Of a DNA stretch of 64,000 bases, positions 12,677 through 25,120 are shown piece after piece. Position numbers and translations under genes: made by a program. The stretch lies in NCBI GenBank assembly GCA_005784505.1, contig VCAZ01000044.1, forward strand, positions 2,368,810-2,432,809, read 5' to 3'. Below the pieces are notes generated by a model that saw only the letters and a program-made list of their open reading frames with translations, had not been told where the DNA came from and did no database searches. Numbering within the stretch: the stretch's first letter is position 1; every line of letters begins with the position of its first letter. Origin of the DNA: Bagarius yarrelli (lineage: Eukaryota > Chordata > Actinopteri > Siluriformes > Sisoridae).

Positions 12677-12758
12677 ACAGCATATAGAGACATTTGGGAA
12701 AGACACACTAATAGGTGTGCTGGTAAAGCATCCACAAACGTTTGGTCATAGAGTGTAT
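12677..12758. mobile_element. Tc1-like MITE, right piece
   Basis: It resumes the MITE with CAGCATATAGAGACATTTG and ends with ATCCACAAACGTTTGGTCAT and AGAGTGTATA, a decayed terminal repeat. The bases CTAC occur at both SINE junctions and may be a short target duplication. Confidence 0.7.
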
Positions 12759-13876
12759 ATCAAAATTGCATAATTAATTGATTGCTTGTGTATTTTCCTA
12801 CAAAGTTTTCTCAGAATTCTTGACTGTGAATATAATTTGCATGTTCGGGGAAGAAAGAAATTACATAGTCTAAGACGAAAAACCCATATCAATGCAAAAA
12901 TGTGTGACTCATTAGGGTTATATAGATACTAGTCTAGGGTATTTTAGGAAGAAAATCATCATGAGTTCAACAAACATTAACAGAATGACATTTTTTACTG
13001 TAAAAAATCAATTCGAACAAATACACCGGTCTACTCAGTAAGTAATATAATTACACTTCCTGTGTAAAGTGTTAAAAACAGTCCTTCTGCTATTAATTGT
13101 TACCCCACAGGAAGTAACATGTCTGAAATAAAAAGAACCGAGTATGCCTTCATTAGAAGAAACGTCATTTCATGGAGGAGGGAGAAAGAACACAGGAAAC
13201 AAAATCAAAACACTAACAGTGAGCACTATTTTTGGTGCAAAGGTCAAGTGCTTTTCCATCATTACCCGGATCATTTACCTCTATTCCTTTTTTTACCTGT
13301 CCCATTTACTGTAAAAAAAACCATCCTGCTCCAATTTCCATAAGACATGCACTTTCACCTGCTACTTGCCATTTTCTAATATTTATGCTCCTTAATAAAC
13401 CCGTCCCTTGCATATCCTTCATTAATAATTCATGGCATCATAAAAGCAAATCAGAAACCTCAGTTATGGACATGCGTTTCCCAACGCAAAAATAAATGAT
13501 CAACCGTGTAGCTACAAAGACGATCGTTGTTTTGCTTTTGGTAATGACCCTGTGTGATTTGTTCTACTTGACCTTTCACCCCACAGATAAAACACATCTG
13601 GCTGTTTGCCCCAGGGACTGTTTGTTGTTTCCTAGACCCACCATATGTGCTTGTGCGTGTAAGACTTCAAAGATGCTTTGACTAATCAGTACACAGACGT
13701 GGTACTTAGCGATACATGTCTCTCTCTCTCACTTTCTCCCCGTCTCTCTCTCTCTGTCTCTCCCCCACACAACTTGAAAGGTTTGTTAAACTGTCACTTT
13801 GATGGATGTCTATTTTCAGCCTCTTTTCAATTAATACTGCTTTCTGAATATGTTTATCTGAAGACTGTTTATCTAC
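12759..13876. other. Intergenic, unique AT-rich sequence
   Basis: I see no gene. A (TC)n patch lies at about 13720-13770. The overlapping plus-strand open frames from 13119 to 13890 are consecutive short frames without family signature. Confidence 0.55.
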
Positions 13877-14075
13877 TGGGACACTGTTAGCACAGTGGTT
13901 AAGGTGTTGGACTGCTAATTAAAAGATTGGGGTTTGATTCCACCACCACAATGTTGCCACTGCTGGGCCCCTGAGCAAGACCCTTAACCCCCAACTGCTC
14001 AGTTGTATATAAGAGATAAATGTACTGTAAGTTGCTCTGGATAGAGGGCGTCTGCCGGATGCCTTAAATGTAAAT
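13877..14075 (+). mobile_element. tRNA-derived SINE, family A, near full length
   Basis: Head (AGCACAGTGGTTAAGGTGTT, GGGGTTTGATTCC), middle (GCTGGGCCCCTGAGCAAGAC, CCCCCAACTGCTCAGTTGTA) and tail (GTTGCTCTGGATAGAGGGCG, then ATGTAAAT) are all present. Confidence 0.92.
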
Positions 14076-15561
14076 TATTCAGTATTCTAAGTAAGGAATA
14101 CTATCCAATAATCAGTGACAGGCTGGTATAATGTAGCCTGACACTAAGCTGATATAAAGAGAATTATTTCCCCATTGAAATACTTTTTATTTTGTATAAA
14201 TCACAGCAATCTGTCAAAGCTTAAACGACTACAGTAGTAACTGAAGAATGGCACATTTAACTAATTAGTTTATAGCTGGGTTTAATATCGTAAAGCACCT
14301 TGGTCTGTTATCGTTAATGCAATTTTATAGCAACTATATATATAATTATTCTACAACAGACAGTGATGCCTGTTATGTTATGGAGAAACTGCCGAGAAGG
14401 TGGTTCATTCTAAAGAGTCAGGATGTGATGTGAGGGGAAAAGGATCAGGTTTTTATTTCCAGCTGGTGACACAGGAAACTCCTTCCATAAATGTATTTAC
14501 AGATAGCTGCAGGGTTTTTCTTTCCTTTTTTTTAACGTTTGTATTGTCTTTCCATCAACCAAGCAGCATTTGTTTCTTGAATGTTAAATGTTATAAAGCA
14601 TCAGAAATAAAAGAAACACCCAGCACACGCTAGTTGTTAAATTGAAGCATTCAAATATAACCAAAATTATGATATAAAAAATATTAAAAATGGGTTTATA
14701 TTTGACCTGGAATGGATAAGTTAAAATAAACACTGTTGGAAACTTACTCTGTGGACTGCGTATTAGAGTAAATTATAGTGTCCAAACTAAAATGATAGTA
14801 TTAACTCTGCTTTCATAGAAAAATAATTAAACACAAATCATCAGACTAAAGAATTCAACAATGCTGTGTAATAATACAGTAATAACAATGTAACGTCTCT
14901 ATTGTATAATTTTTTTTTTTTTAGTATTCTTGTAGGAAATCTTTTATGTCTAACTGAACTAAACTATATGGTCAATTTTTAAAGAAATATTGTTCCATTG
15001 AATCCTACACTGAGATTTTACAGAATTAATTGCACTCACCGGTTTGTTTTACTCAACACACAACACATAGTTTCTCTGTAATACCTCTAGAGACACTGAT
15101 TAAAATAAAAGACAGTAGGTGGAAAAGAAACTGTACTTGTAGTGTTTAAGGTTTTGCAATGTGATTGAACAATTTTATGTTCCGCATTTTAGAATTTTCC
15201 TGCTGGACTAACAGAAGTGCACCAATAGCATCTCTTACTGCATGCTAGTACTAATACATTAGCGACTAAGAAGCCCTGTGAAAAAGGAGTTAGACAAAAA
15301 GTTTAGGACTTTTTGTTTTTTCCTCTTGCATTTAGTGCCTGATGGGATACTTGGAAATGATATCTAAACTTTGGGTTTTGTGTGAAAAAAGTCAGTAACA
15401 GCTGCATGTCTTTCTAGGCTTTAAATAGTTTACATGAGCATTGCTGTTTTTTTACTATTTAATCTGGAAAACTACTGGAAAAACATCATTGGGAAAAACA
15501 CTCATTAATTTGTTGGTTTTGGTATCTGGCCTTTAACGCCTTTTTGTTTTCTTGTTCTACA
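14076..15561. other. Intergenic, no gene or clear repeat seen
   Basis: AT-rich sequence with a poly(T) at about 14909-14923. No supported coding frame and no recognised element. Confidence 0.5.
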
Positions 15562-15810
15562 GTGGGTCACAAGTAGCCTGGGGCCTATTAGTGGGGACTC
15601 GGGGTACAAAGGAAGGGAACACCCTGGACAATATACCAACTCAGCTCAGGGAACAATCAAGCACAAAGTATGGACAATAAGGCAGTCAGCCTACAACATG
15701 CGCCCTGAAGCATGGGAAAACATGCAATTGCTGCGAATACAGTGTAGGGGCAGGACTTGGACCCCTAACCCTAGAGGACTTAAGCAGGTGTACTTACCAT
15801 TAATCCACCA
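15562..15810 (-). mobile_element. DANA/HE1-like tRNA SINE, minus strand
   Basis: It contains GGGGACTCGGGGTACAAAGG, ACACCCTGGACAATATACCA and AGCATGGGAAAACATGCAA, followed by the reverse of a tRNA-like head (GACTTGGACCCCTAACCC). The order matches 11898-12170 and the right half of 21604-21945. Confidence 0.75.
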
Positions 15811-16384
15811 GAATTTAAAAATAAAACTATTTGCTTTGGTTTGAGTATTCGTCTTTTTTTTACCAGCAAAGTTTTGTAAAAACACTAAGTGCAAGGCAGA
15901 AGTACATACCGACTGAAGGGCATTCCACACAAATACACACACACATGCACTCACACACACACATTTAAATGCTCAGTCACACCTCGAGGCAATGTAAAAT
16001 TGTCCACATAAAAAAAAAAAAAACCTGTTTGTTGGAGGTTGAAGAAAAATCCACTCAAACCTGAGAGACTCAATACAGACACTGATGTCCAAATAATACA
16101 AAATATTGTCTGCATCTGTTTAGGAAAAGATGTGACATTTTAATGATCTGTAGCATCTACACAGCAGCATTTACATTTCTGAAATGAAAGCTCTTGTCGA
16201 TAAGTGGTGTGAAATGGTATTACATCATCATCATTGTTAGGATTACCATCAATTTATGGTGCCAATGTGCATTATAGCGGATAGACTCCTGCACTGTCTA
16301 AGACAGAAATGGATGTGTGTAGGGGCTTAATTGTGGCCAAGACCTCTGGGACTAAATTAGAGTGCCATTCTCATGAATAAGCGT

Positions 16385-16390
<6 letters not shown>

Positions 16391-16455
<65 letters not shown>

Positions 16456-16456
16456 C
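16391..16456. repeat. (GT)n microsatellite, interrupted
   Basis: About 66 bp of TG with an AT interruption, followed 90 bp later by a (TC)n patch. Confidence 0.97.
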
Positions 16457-16547
16457 GCGTGCATCCTGTGAGAGTGGGGGATGGAGGTCATGGCTTTCTT
16501 TTCCACACGTGGAATGCCTCTATAGGTTCCTCTATAGATAGACAGCC

Positions 16548-16579
<32 letters not shown>

Positions 16580-16919
16580 ATGTCTTTCTCTTTTTTTTCC
16601 ATTCTGGCATAAGTTTAAGTGCTGCTTATGTTCAGATGAGTGCTTGGTGATAAGACAAGGCATGGATAGGCTCCAGGGAGAGCTTTAGGAAAGCAGATTA
16701 TCCCGTTACTGGTACATGTGCAGTCTCTTAGCGCTGGTTTAAAAGTAACCAAAATAAGAGACAATGTGAAGATTAAAAAAAAGTTCTGAAAAGGACCAGC
16801 ATAGAGGCAACGAATGCAAGAGACGGCAGTGCTGAGCCTTGTTGGATTCAATGCAGCTTTTACAAAAGATCTCTCAACAATACCCCCGAGAGCTGAAAGA
16901 CTGAGTGCATGAGCATGTG

Positions 16920-16920
16920 G

Positions 16921-16961
<41 letters not shown>
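16920..16961. repeat. (GT)n microsatellite
   Basis: About 40 bp of uninterrupted TG. Confidence 0.97.
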
Positions 16962-16964
<3 letters not shown>

Positions 16965-19116
16965 ATGCATGTGTTAGAGCATGTCTACAGATGTCATGAC
17001 GAGGTAACCCAATCCCATGGTTTGTTAACTAGGCACACTGTACCTTTAAACAAGGAAATGAGATGCTTTGCTTTGGCTTCCAGAACTCAAGCGCTCTCTC
17101 TTTCTTATTCTTTTCCCCCTATTCCTTTTCTATTTCTTGAAACAGGCTTGAAACTAGCACATTTTCTATCCATCACACAAATACAAGCAAGGGCCTTTTA
17201 TAATGCATTTCCTCACCCCACTTTCTTAAACCCCTGGGCTTCATCCTCAGGGGATTGCGAGGGCAGGATGCCTTACAGTTACCATCTCAAATAATTAAAC
17301 ATGTAAAAAATGCCATAAACAAAGACTTGAGTAAAAGAGAGAAAGAGAAAGAAAAGGCTTAAACAGAAGGTTAAATCAACATTAAAATATTAGAAAAGTT
17401 GAAGAGTGAGATAAGCTACGGAGAGCAAGAAAAGAGGGGAAAATAGGTTTCGGGCAAATGAAGTTGCGTGGAAGATGAGTGGTAATAATGGAAAAAAGGA
17501 AGGATGTTACCAAGGTTACCAGGGCAGCATGCTTTCATATAAAGATTAGTGACATTTCTGTACTAGACGTGAACCTTTCATGGAAATAGAAAAGCAATTT
17601 AGTTAAAGATCATCAATTGTAATATGGCTTGATGAGGAACTCATTTACACACATGTATGTGAATATATATATGTATATTCAGTTTTTTTTTAAAGTTATG
17701 CATTTATATAATTTACATAAGATAAAACGGGCCTCTTGACTATTAAAATGTTATCTGTTTTGCTTTGATTGTGACAAGATCATGGTAATAATGATTAATT
17801 TGTGATGTTCTTGTACCAGTTGTATGAGTGTGCGCTTGCACTGCATTGGTTGCATTTAAGCTTTGTTTTTTTGCAAGTTATTGTTGCGTACCCCTGTTAG
17901 TTAATGTCTGGCGCCAGCTTTAATGACACACCATGTTTTGATAAAGCTTTCTTTCTATACAGGTGCATTGCCATGCCGGAACAGTGTTATGACCTCTTGG
18001 CAACAGTTCAGGAAAGACACATTCATGTGGGATACCAGTCCAGGTCAATACAGAAATTATTTCCAGTCTAAATGTTTCAGTATCTTGAGCCCTACAGCTA
18101 TAATGTTTAGTGCATCTTAAGAGCCCATGTTAAAAGAGCAGTCAATAAAGACAGCCCAGAACCGGCTCTGGATTTTTGCTGTCTCAGAGAAGATTTCAGT
18201 GCTGTTGCTGATTACACTTAGGTAAAACTGATGTTTCACTACAGTTAAAACCCACTGGTGAATTGCCTCTGAAATGATATAATTCGTTCTTTAAAGAAAA
18301 AGAAAGACTAACGCTAAAGACTAAAAATATGTTCATCATAAATCTTTCACAGCCTTGAAATAAGGTGTAAATTTTATGAGTTAAATTTTCTGGATAATTG
18401 TGGCAAATTTAAGAACTAAACAAAAGATATAAAGGCTTCATAAAACATGGCAATTCATCAAAATGAGCATAAAAGATGTTTAAATGAATTGTATGAAATT
18501 TCCTGTGAAATCCACTGTGACATGTCCATAATGACGAGAAAAATGTAAATCTACAAATATGGGTGTAAGAATCAAAGCAGCGAATCCATATGAAAAGCTG
18601 GGGAACCTGAGGAAGATAAAGTCCAGATGATGAGCTGTCAGCAGAGACAGTGCCTTGAAAATGCACTACTGAGGAGGCAGAGCACAGGAGGGAGGCCTGG
18701 CCCTAAGGCACAGCTCAGATGTCTTTTAACTGGAGTGTGAAGTTGGTGTCCTTGGTCCGTAATGATACCTTCTGGTACTCAATCATGCCGGAAAACACGA
18801 CAGAACTGCGCTTCATGAATTTGCTTAGAGGTGAACTCAAGGACATCACCTGATGAAGCCATTCAGATCCCTTCACCGAATGACTGATGCCCAGATGTGC
18901 AACAGTTTGTGCCACTCTTTGTATTTGTATAGTTTCATCTGAGTACATGATTGGGAATAATTAGGAAACATGTTAGAAGTACAAAGTTCAAGGTCAAAAG
19001 TTGTTTAACTTCTGCTTTAGTGGGGCTATATAATAGCTAATCCCACACTTTGACCCCAACATCCTAGCAAGCTGGAATATGTGTATAAGTGACTTCTGCG
19101 TTGAGAAGAAGTCACA

Positions 19117-19295
19117 TGTTTTACATTTGCCAGATGCTCTTATCCAGAGTGACATACAATATTCCTTGTTATACAACTGAGGGTTAAGGGCCTTGCTCAG
19201 GGACCCAGCAGTGGTGGCATGGTGGAGCTGGGAATCGAACCCTGGTCCTCAAGTTAATAATCCAACAACTTAACCACTGCGCTACCACTTCCCAC
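19117..19295 (-). mobile_element. tRNA-derived SINE, family A, minus strand
   Basis: Tail reverse (TTACATTTGCCAGATGCTCT, ATCCAGAGTGAC), then TACAACTGAGGGTTAAGGGC, GGGAATCGAACCC and the head reverse (TTAACCACTGCGCTACCACT). Confidence 0.92.
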
Positions 19296-19551
19296 AAAGT
19301 GAAGTTTAGAATTGGTTTTAGAATTGGAATTGGTTTCATTTTTAAATCAAGACGCAATACATTTACAACCTCACCCTGTTACCTGCATAAACCAGGTAGA
19401 ACTGGTTTAGGTTAGGTAATACCATAATACTAGTTTGTTATCTTAGAGCCTATATATTGCTCTACTAGCGAGATGGGAATTGGCTTTAAAAAATCAGACA
19501 TTTTCTTTAATCCCTACAAAAACATAAATCATTTTTTTGCTGCAAATTTGA

Positions 19552-19731
19552 TATTTATGGTATTTGGCAGACATCCTTATCCAGAGCAACTTACATTTAT
19601 CTCTTTTATACAACTGGAGATTAAGGGTCTTGCTCAGTGACCCAGCAATGACAACTTGGTGGTGCTGGGAATTGAACCCCGATCTTCCAATTAGCAGTCC
19701 AACACCTTAACCACTGAGCTACGACCTCCCA
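19552..19731 (-). mobile_element. tRNA-derived SINE, family A, minus strand
   Basis: Tail reverse (GGCAGACATCCTTATCCAGA), TTAAGGGTCTTGCTCAGTGA, GGGAATTGAACCCC, and head reverse (CACCTTAACCACTGAGCTAC). It lies about 260 bp from another copy in the same orientation. Confidence 0.92.
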
Positions 19732-20039
19732 AAATCAGTCAGGACTTTCTCCTTTTCCCATTCTTGGGTCTCTGTGTGAAATGTTTTTTTTCACATTCCC
19801 TTCAAATTTGTAATGCTTAAACACTTAGGGGCATCTGAGAGAGCTACACCACACCTTTTATTTTAAGAATATAACCATCGGTACAGATAAAACAACCCCT
19901 TTATTTAGTTTATACCTTTATATAGACCATGTGAAGGGTGACATACTAACGAAATACAGTTCCGAACAGGGACATAACAAAAATAAACAGAATTCTTTCA
20001 TTTTGGGCCTTTGGTAAAAGGAGTTATTGGGAAAAATAG

Positions 20040-20241
20040 GGAAGTAATAGTGCAGTGGTTAAAGTGTTGGACTGCTGGTTGGAAGATCGGGGTTCAATTC
20101 CCAGCACCACAAAGTTACCACTGCTGGGATCCTGTGCAAGATCCTTAGCCACCAGTTGCTCAGTTGTATAAAAGAGATAAATAGATCAAGAGATAAATCG
20201 CTCTAGATAAGGGCGTCTGCCAAATGCCGTAATTGTATAAC
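20040..20241 (+). mobile_element. tRNA-derived SINE, family A, near full length
   Basis: Head (TGCAGTGGTTAAAGTGTTGG, GGGGTTCAATTCCC), then GCTCAGTTGTATAAAAGAGA with a short internal duplication of AGAGATAAAT, and tail (CTCTAGATAAGGGCGTCTGC). Confidence 0.92.
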
Positions 20242-21603
20242 ATGGGTAGGTACGAAAACAAACATCACCTGCATTAGTAATAGCTCTGTAAAAAATCTTT
20301 AACTGAGATGAATTATCAATAACAGAAGAGCTGAAATATAGATGAATATGAAATATAGATTAGAAGTGGAATGTATAGGGTATTGTAATGTCACTCTGCT
20401 ATCTACTCTTTTCTAATGTCATTACATACTTAACATTGACTAAACATTATACCAGCTGCATTCCCGAATATGCTTTTCTATTCAAAATAGTACAATTATG
20501 TTAATGTATATTTAGACATAGAGATACATCTAATAAGATATTGACCTTGCTGTAGAGTGATGGTTCAGTCCTGAGTGAAAAGCCTGGTTTATGCCTATCG
20601 CTTTTCTAGCACTGTGGGCTTGAAGGCATGAAATATACACATGTGGGTGTGAGAGAGAGAAAGATAAAGAGTGTTTGCCCAAGAGTTGTGGTGGGCTCAC
20701 TGGGGTGAAGCATTTCACTGTAAAACATGCAACCCGGAGAGGTCATGTGTTACGCATTGATCCATATAACTGCAGCAGAAATATCTCACATGGCAAGATG
20801 GTGTTTCTGCCAAGCAGTTATAAGACCACAAGAGTATTCAGGTCAGGCAAGACCACTAACATTTATCTGATATGATCTACTGGAATTAACAAGACAAAAA
20901 TAGAAGCATTTTTTTTTATCTTGTGGAAAAACTTCATCTGACATCTGGAACATCTGTTCTATCTAGCTAATAGAGATAAATGTAGTAATGGGATCAAGTA
21001 GCATCATTAGCTCTGAAAAGTTACAGTTTTCATCCCAGACAGTGAATGGTTCCTAAGTCACTTTCTCACGAGTTATACAATAACCTAACAATCAGCACAT
21101 GTCAAGTCTCTTTTATTTGCAGCCAAACTTTTGTCTGTGAGAACACAAATTGCCTGGACTATAAAAGGCAAGCATGCCCAGCTTCACTCCATTGACGGCA
21201 CCCCACCCAAGCACTGAAAAGCTCCATCCCAAAGCATTACTTAGGGGAATTTACAAAACCACTTAAAAATCACAACACACGTCAAGCAGAAGAGAGTGTA
21301 AACTGTCTGTAAATGCAGTAATTTCTAGAAAAACAAAAAAAAATCTTATACGTGACATATCTGCGAACATAGTTTCCTTTAGTCCTGGCTGGAACCCCAG
21401 TTCAGCTTAAGGGATCTGATGTAAATGATTGCACAGCAGAAAGCAGCCAACTGACCAGATGTTGGCATTCTCTTTTGTAGGAGATACAGGCACAAACAAT
21501 ACATACTTTTAAAGTACAAAACTCCACGAGTTACCTGAAAAAAAAATAATGTGTTGAAAATACTAGTATTCCTCTATCTAATAGCTGGAGTGTTTTTTCT
21601 ACA
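20242..21603. other. Intergenic, no gene or clear repeat seen
   Basis: Unique AT-rich sequence. Short frames such as 20530-20718 minus and 20675-20875 plus have no signature. Confidence 0.5.
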
Positions 21604-21945
21604 CAGGGTCACAGAGAAAATTAATTTGGGGCACAAAGCAAAGGATAGCAAGTCAGTTTAAACATCTTAAGGACACATTCATACATGTGGGGAAGTGGTG
21701 GCTCATGGTTAAGGTGTTGGATTACCAACCCGAAGGTTGTGGGCAAGCCACCACTGTTGGGCCCCTGAGCAAGGCCCTTAACCCCCAATTGCTCAGTTGG
21801 ATAACAAGAAATGTTGTAAATCGCTCTGGATAAGGGCGTCTGCCAAATGCTGCAAATGTAAATGTAAATGTAAATACACACTTAGAACAATTAAGTCACG
21901 CCAATTAGCCTGCTATAAAAAGTCTCTCAACCCTGCAAGCAAACA
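21604..21945 (-). mobile_element. DANA/HE1-like SINE split by a family A SINE
   Basis: The left piece (21604-21688) has GGGTCACAGAG and GGGGCACAAAGCAAAGGATA. The right piece (about 21875-21945) has ACACACTTAGAACAATTAAG and CACGCCAATTAGCCTGC. Together they give the tail order seen at 15562-15810. The family A SINE at 21689-21874 lies between them. Confidence 0.65.
21689..21874 (+). mobile_element. tRNA-derived SINE, family A
   Basis: Head (GTGGTGGCTCATGGTTAAGG), GGGCCCCTGAGCAAGGCCC, and tail (CTCTGGATAAGGGCGTCTGC) ending in three ATGTAA units. It is inserted in an older SINE. Confidence 0.92.
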
Positions 21946-22061
21946 CTGTAACCACAAAGATCTGCCACAAGAAAGGTCCTAAACACTATGAAAAGCAAAG
22001 AAAAAAATTGGGTGAGGGTAATAAAAACCTGTTAAGAAACGATGCATTCGATCCGATACCC

Positions 22062-22200
22062 ACTTTTGCATACTCAGCATAGCCAGTCCACCCACTGACA
22101 GGTTTCTGGAAGGTGCGAGTAAACCTAAGAACCCTGAGGAAACCCACTTAAACACGTGTGAAATGCCACACAGTACCAGGAAATGAGTATCGTGGAGCAG
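22062..22200 (-). mobile_element. SINE fragment (core region)
   Basis: CCAGTCCACCCACTGACAGG, TTTCTGGAAGGTGCGAG and CTGAGGAAACCCACTTAAAC correspond to the reverse of the conserved core of DANA/V-type fish SINEs (also seen on the plus strand at 32176-32410). Confidence 0.55.
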
Positions 22201-22289
22201 AAACACTTCCTGTGCGGTCATTATTTTATTTAGATTCATATGTAACATGGTTTTCCTAATCAGCCACTATAGTATTAGAGAGTTTAGGC

Positions 22290-22430
22290 ACTTGTGGTGG
22301 GGTCTTCAAACACCAACCATAACACACCCTGTCTTTATGAAGCTCAGAAGCTTTGTGCACAGGTTCACTGTCATGCTGAAACAGTGTCTGGACCTCTTAG
22401 TTCTAGAACACTGCAGGTTTAACATATGCT
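22290..22430. mobile_element. Tc1-like MITE fragment
   Basis: GGGTCTTCAAACACC, TGTCTTTATGAAGCTCAGAA, TTGTGCACAGG and GTCATGCTGAAACAGTGTC occur in the order of the MITE internal region. Both ends are lost. Confidence 0.6.
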
Positions 22431-23149
22431 TCTTTCCTGACCATATTTCCTAGTTGAACCATAGAAAAAAAGAAGCCCAACGATGAAAGGAAAACTAAGA
22501 TAATGAAAGGAAAACTAAGATAATGAAAGGAAGCTGTTATTCTATGAACTCAGATGTTATAGATAGATACCTAGAAGTTTGACGAGATAGCGGAAACTCT
22601 GAACAGCTGCTTTAAAGTGTCTTTAAAGATTTATTGATCTTAACATTAACCTTGCTTGTTTAATGTCGTAGAACATCATGAGAGGTCTGTACGTTTTTAA
22701 ATTGATCGTCCCTCACACTCAGTTAATGAGTGTACTTTAATGAACCGTCGATTGGGTGATTATCTGCATGGATAAATTAATAACACTATGGTAACACTAT
22801 GGTCATTTTGAGCCCATGTCTGTTGCAATTTGTGTATTTTCCCTGTGCCAACGTGCCTTTTTGGAGATTCACTGGTTTCCTTAAACTGCAAGACATCAAG
22901 GCAACTACAGAAAATATTCTATTACCCTAGATAAGAGGTGTAAACATTTTTTCCTCATGCCAGGATAAATTAGACCAGCATAAAGGTTACCGGAGTGTGT
23001 ATGTTTCAGGAAATATTTGTCGGATGTGTGTCAAAATGCTCCTTACCACACATTATTTTTTGGGGAATTGTGCAATGGTGGAAATAACTAATTACTAATA
23101 CTTTTGTTACTGTATTTAAGAAGCTTTTTCTATTGTTGTTCTTTATATT
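22431..23149. other. Intergenic, nothing recognised
   Basis: Unique AT-rich sequence with a short tandem repeat at about 22481-22530 (units of ATGAAAGGAAAACTAAGATA). No gene. Confidence 0.5.
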
Positions 23150-23299
23150 TATTCATTCATTCATCCATCTTCTATACCTGCTTATTCCATAATTCGGGGT
23201 CATGGGGATCTGCTGGAGCCTATCCCAGCTGTCTCTGAAGGGGGAGAAAGGCAGAAGGGGTAGACCCCGGACAGGTCGCCAGTCCATTACAGGGCCACG
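23150..23299 (-). mobile_element. SINE 3' tail (Mermaid/HE1-like), minus strand
   Basis: It reads ATTCATTCATTCATCCATCT, CCTGCTTATTCCATAATTCG, CTGCTGGAGCCTATCCCAGC and ACAGGTCGCCAGTCCATTAC, the reverse of the tail at the end of 32176-32410. Confidence 0.75.
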
Positions 23300-23629
23300 C
23301 CTTTTAATAATATAATTAAATTGGGGTAATTGGGGTAATGGACTTGTGTAAATGATTATCTTTGAAACATGTTTTTTTTACAAAAAAAGACAAAACATAT
23401 CCGTAAAGTCAGTTGTAGGATTCATGAGCCAGTCAAGGCGTAAGACAGCGATAAGGTGTGGCTTTTTGTTTAAATGGGTTTTTTTTTGTTGTTTATGACA
23501 GTTTTTAGGTTTTTGTACTATCTGACATTAAAGTAGGGTTGGGTATCTTTGAATTATAGCGAAATTTACAAATTTATTCTGTTGCAAAAATTAGCAGTCT
23601 ACAGAACACTTACAGAAGGAACCTCAAAT

Positions 23630-24310
23630 TAATAAAATTTTTATTTGTGTAGCGCTTTTAACAATAGATAATAACAATATTTTGTCAAAGCAGCTCCACA
23701 CAGAATGGATTAACAGTGACCCAGACACAAGGGGGAACCCATCCTCATCTGGGTGACCCTGAAAGTCTGATAATTACAGCTTATTGTATTGATGATTAAA
23801 TTCAATGTAAACTGTAGCCTTGGGTCAGTGAAACAGAGTGAGTCCCAATCCATCTTCAAAGCGAGGAAAGGGGCAGGAAACTCGTCACTGGTACCTCAGA
23901 GGGAAGTTAACCTGCTGCAGAGAGAGAGAGGAAGAGTGAGACAGACAGGGAAAGAGAAAGATACAGATAATTAAGTGTATTGTTGTGTAAAAGTTAAAGA
24001 CATATTGTGCAGATTGGGGACTTGAGACTAGCTATGGCAGCATAACTAAAAGGGAGAGCCAGAAGGTAACACAGACATAAGGGATGGAGTAAGAGTGGAG
24101 AAACGACAGCATATAAATATCCAAGTTCACCAAACAGCAAATATATCCATGATCCCTCCAGTTCTGCTCCTTTACCTAAGAAAAACTACAGATTAAAGGC
24201 TTGGCTTAATAAATGAGTCACAAACACTAATTCGGAGGTTGTTCCATAACTGTGGGGCTTTATAAGGGAAAGCTTTGCCCCCCTGTGGCAGCCCATAAGT
24301 TCTGAATTAA
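23630..24310 (+). mobile_element. Diverged copy of a widespread teleost interspersed repeat
   Basis: ATTTTTATTTGTGTAGCGCT, GTCAAAGCAGCTCCACACAG, GGGAACCCATCCTCATCTGG and, further on, GGAGGTTGTTCCATAACTGT with AAAGCTTTGCCCCCCTGTGG follow the order of a repeat common in fish genomes. The opposite-strand fragment at 50575-50822 belongs to the same family. Its class is uncertain. The frame at 23789-23974 lies inside it and is not a gene. Confidence 0.6.
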
Positions 24311-25120
24311 GATCAACCTATTGCACCTGAATGGTTTAAAATCACATTTTACACACTGAAATACTTCATAACTGCAGTAACTCGAGTAGATTTTAAACAA
24401 TATACTTATTTACTCTTACCTGAGTCATATTATTTTTTTCAGTACTTCTACATGTACTCAAGTAAATTATTTTCTAAGTAGCAATGCGTTCCCTTTCAGA
24501 ACTTCTTTTACCACTAGAATTGTGAACAGTGATCCAAATGTAGTTACGTTTTTTTTTTTTTTTCGCCAGATAAAAGTGACAAGCAACTCTTATGTCCCTC
24601 CTTTGTCATCTGTCTTAAACTACAATTTCTGTTAATAATGAACCGGCTGTTTTGGAGCCATATCTACAGATTAGCAGTTGTGAGTAATCGCTGCTGGTCC
24701 AAAAGTCATCTGTCTCACTCTCGAGAGCACAATGGACTCTGCGTCCCCATGAGAGATTACATAAGCACCGGAGCAGCCGGCGTTTACCCTTAATGCATTG
24801 GCATCTTATCTCTCTTGACACACTTTCTAAGGTCTTATCCAGGAAGGGAGTTACCAATTGAGTCGCCACAGGCAAAGAAATTAGTCTCCCAAGCACGTCA
24901 TGCTTTTTTCTCCTTTTTTCAAATGGACAGAAGGAGCATCGAGTTGTTAAAAACTAAGATTTTACCTAGATTTTAATTACTGTAGTTTATTAAAAATGCG
25001 GATGAAATTCATCTTGGCACCAGCGAGTGAGAGAGGTTTCGTTCCAGGCGCTGCATCGTGTTTCAGCAGTGAAGGTTGTGACAAGGCGAAGAGAGTCCTT
25101 GACATTCCCTTAGAGAAAAA
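24311..25120. other. Intergenic; unique block at 24590-24910
   Basis: A hAT-like fragment (GTACTCAAGTAAATTA) lies at about 24380-24480. Beyond it 24590-24910 is unique, moderately GC-rich and repeat-free, with one open minus frame of 93 codons that matches no family I know. It is treated as a candidate conserved non-coding block. Confidence 0.5.

Larger units (their letters stand above)
15811..19116. other. Intergenic with microsatellites
   Basis: The region contains a (CA)n at about 15931-15962, (GT)n at 16391-16456 and at 16920-16961, a (TC)n at about 16549-16580, and a MITE fragment at about 17960-18010 (GTGCATTGCCATGCCGGAAC). No gene is supported. Confidence 0.6.

Noticed and set aside
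23789..23974. 61-codon plus-strand frame
   Set aside because: Part of a widespread teleost repeat followed by a purine-rich stretch.
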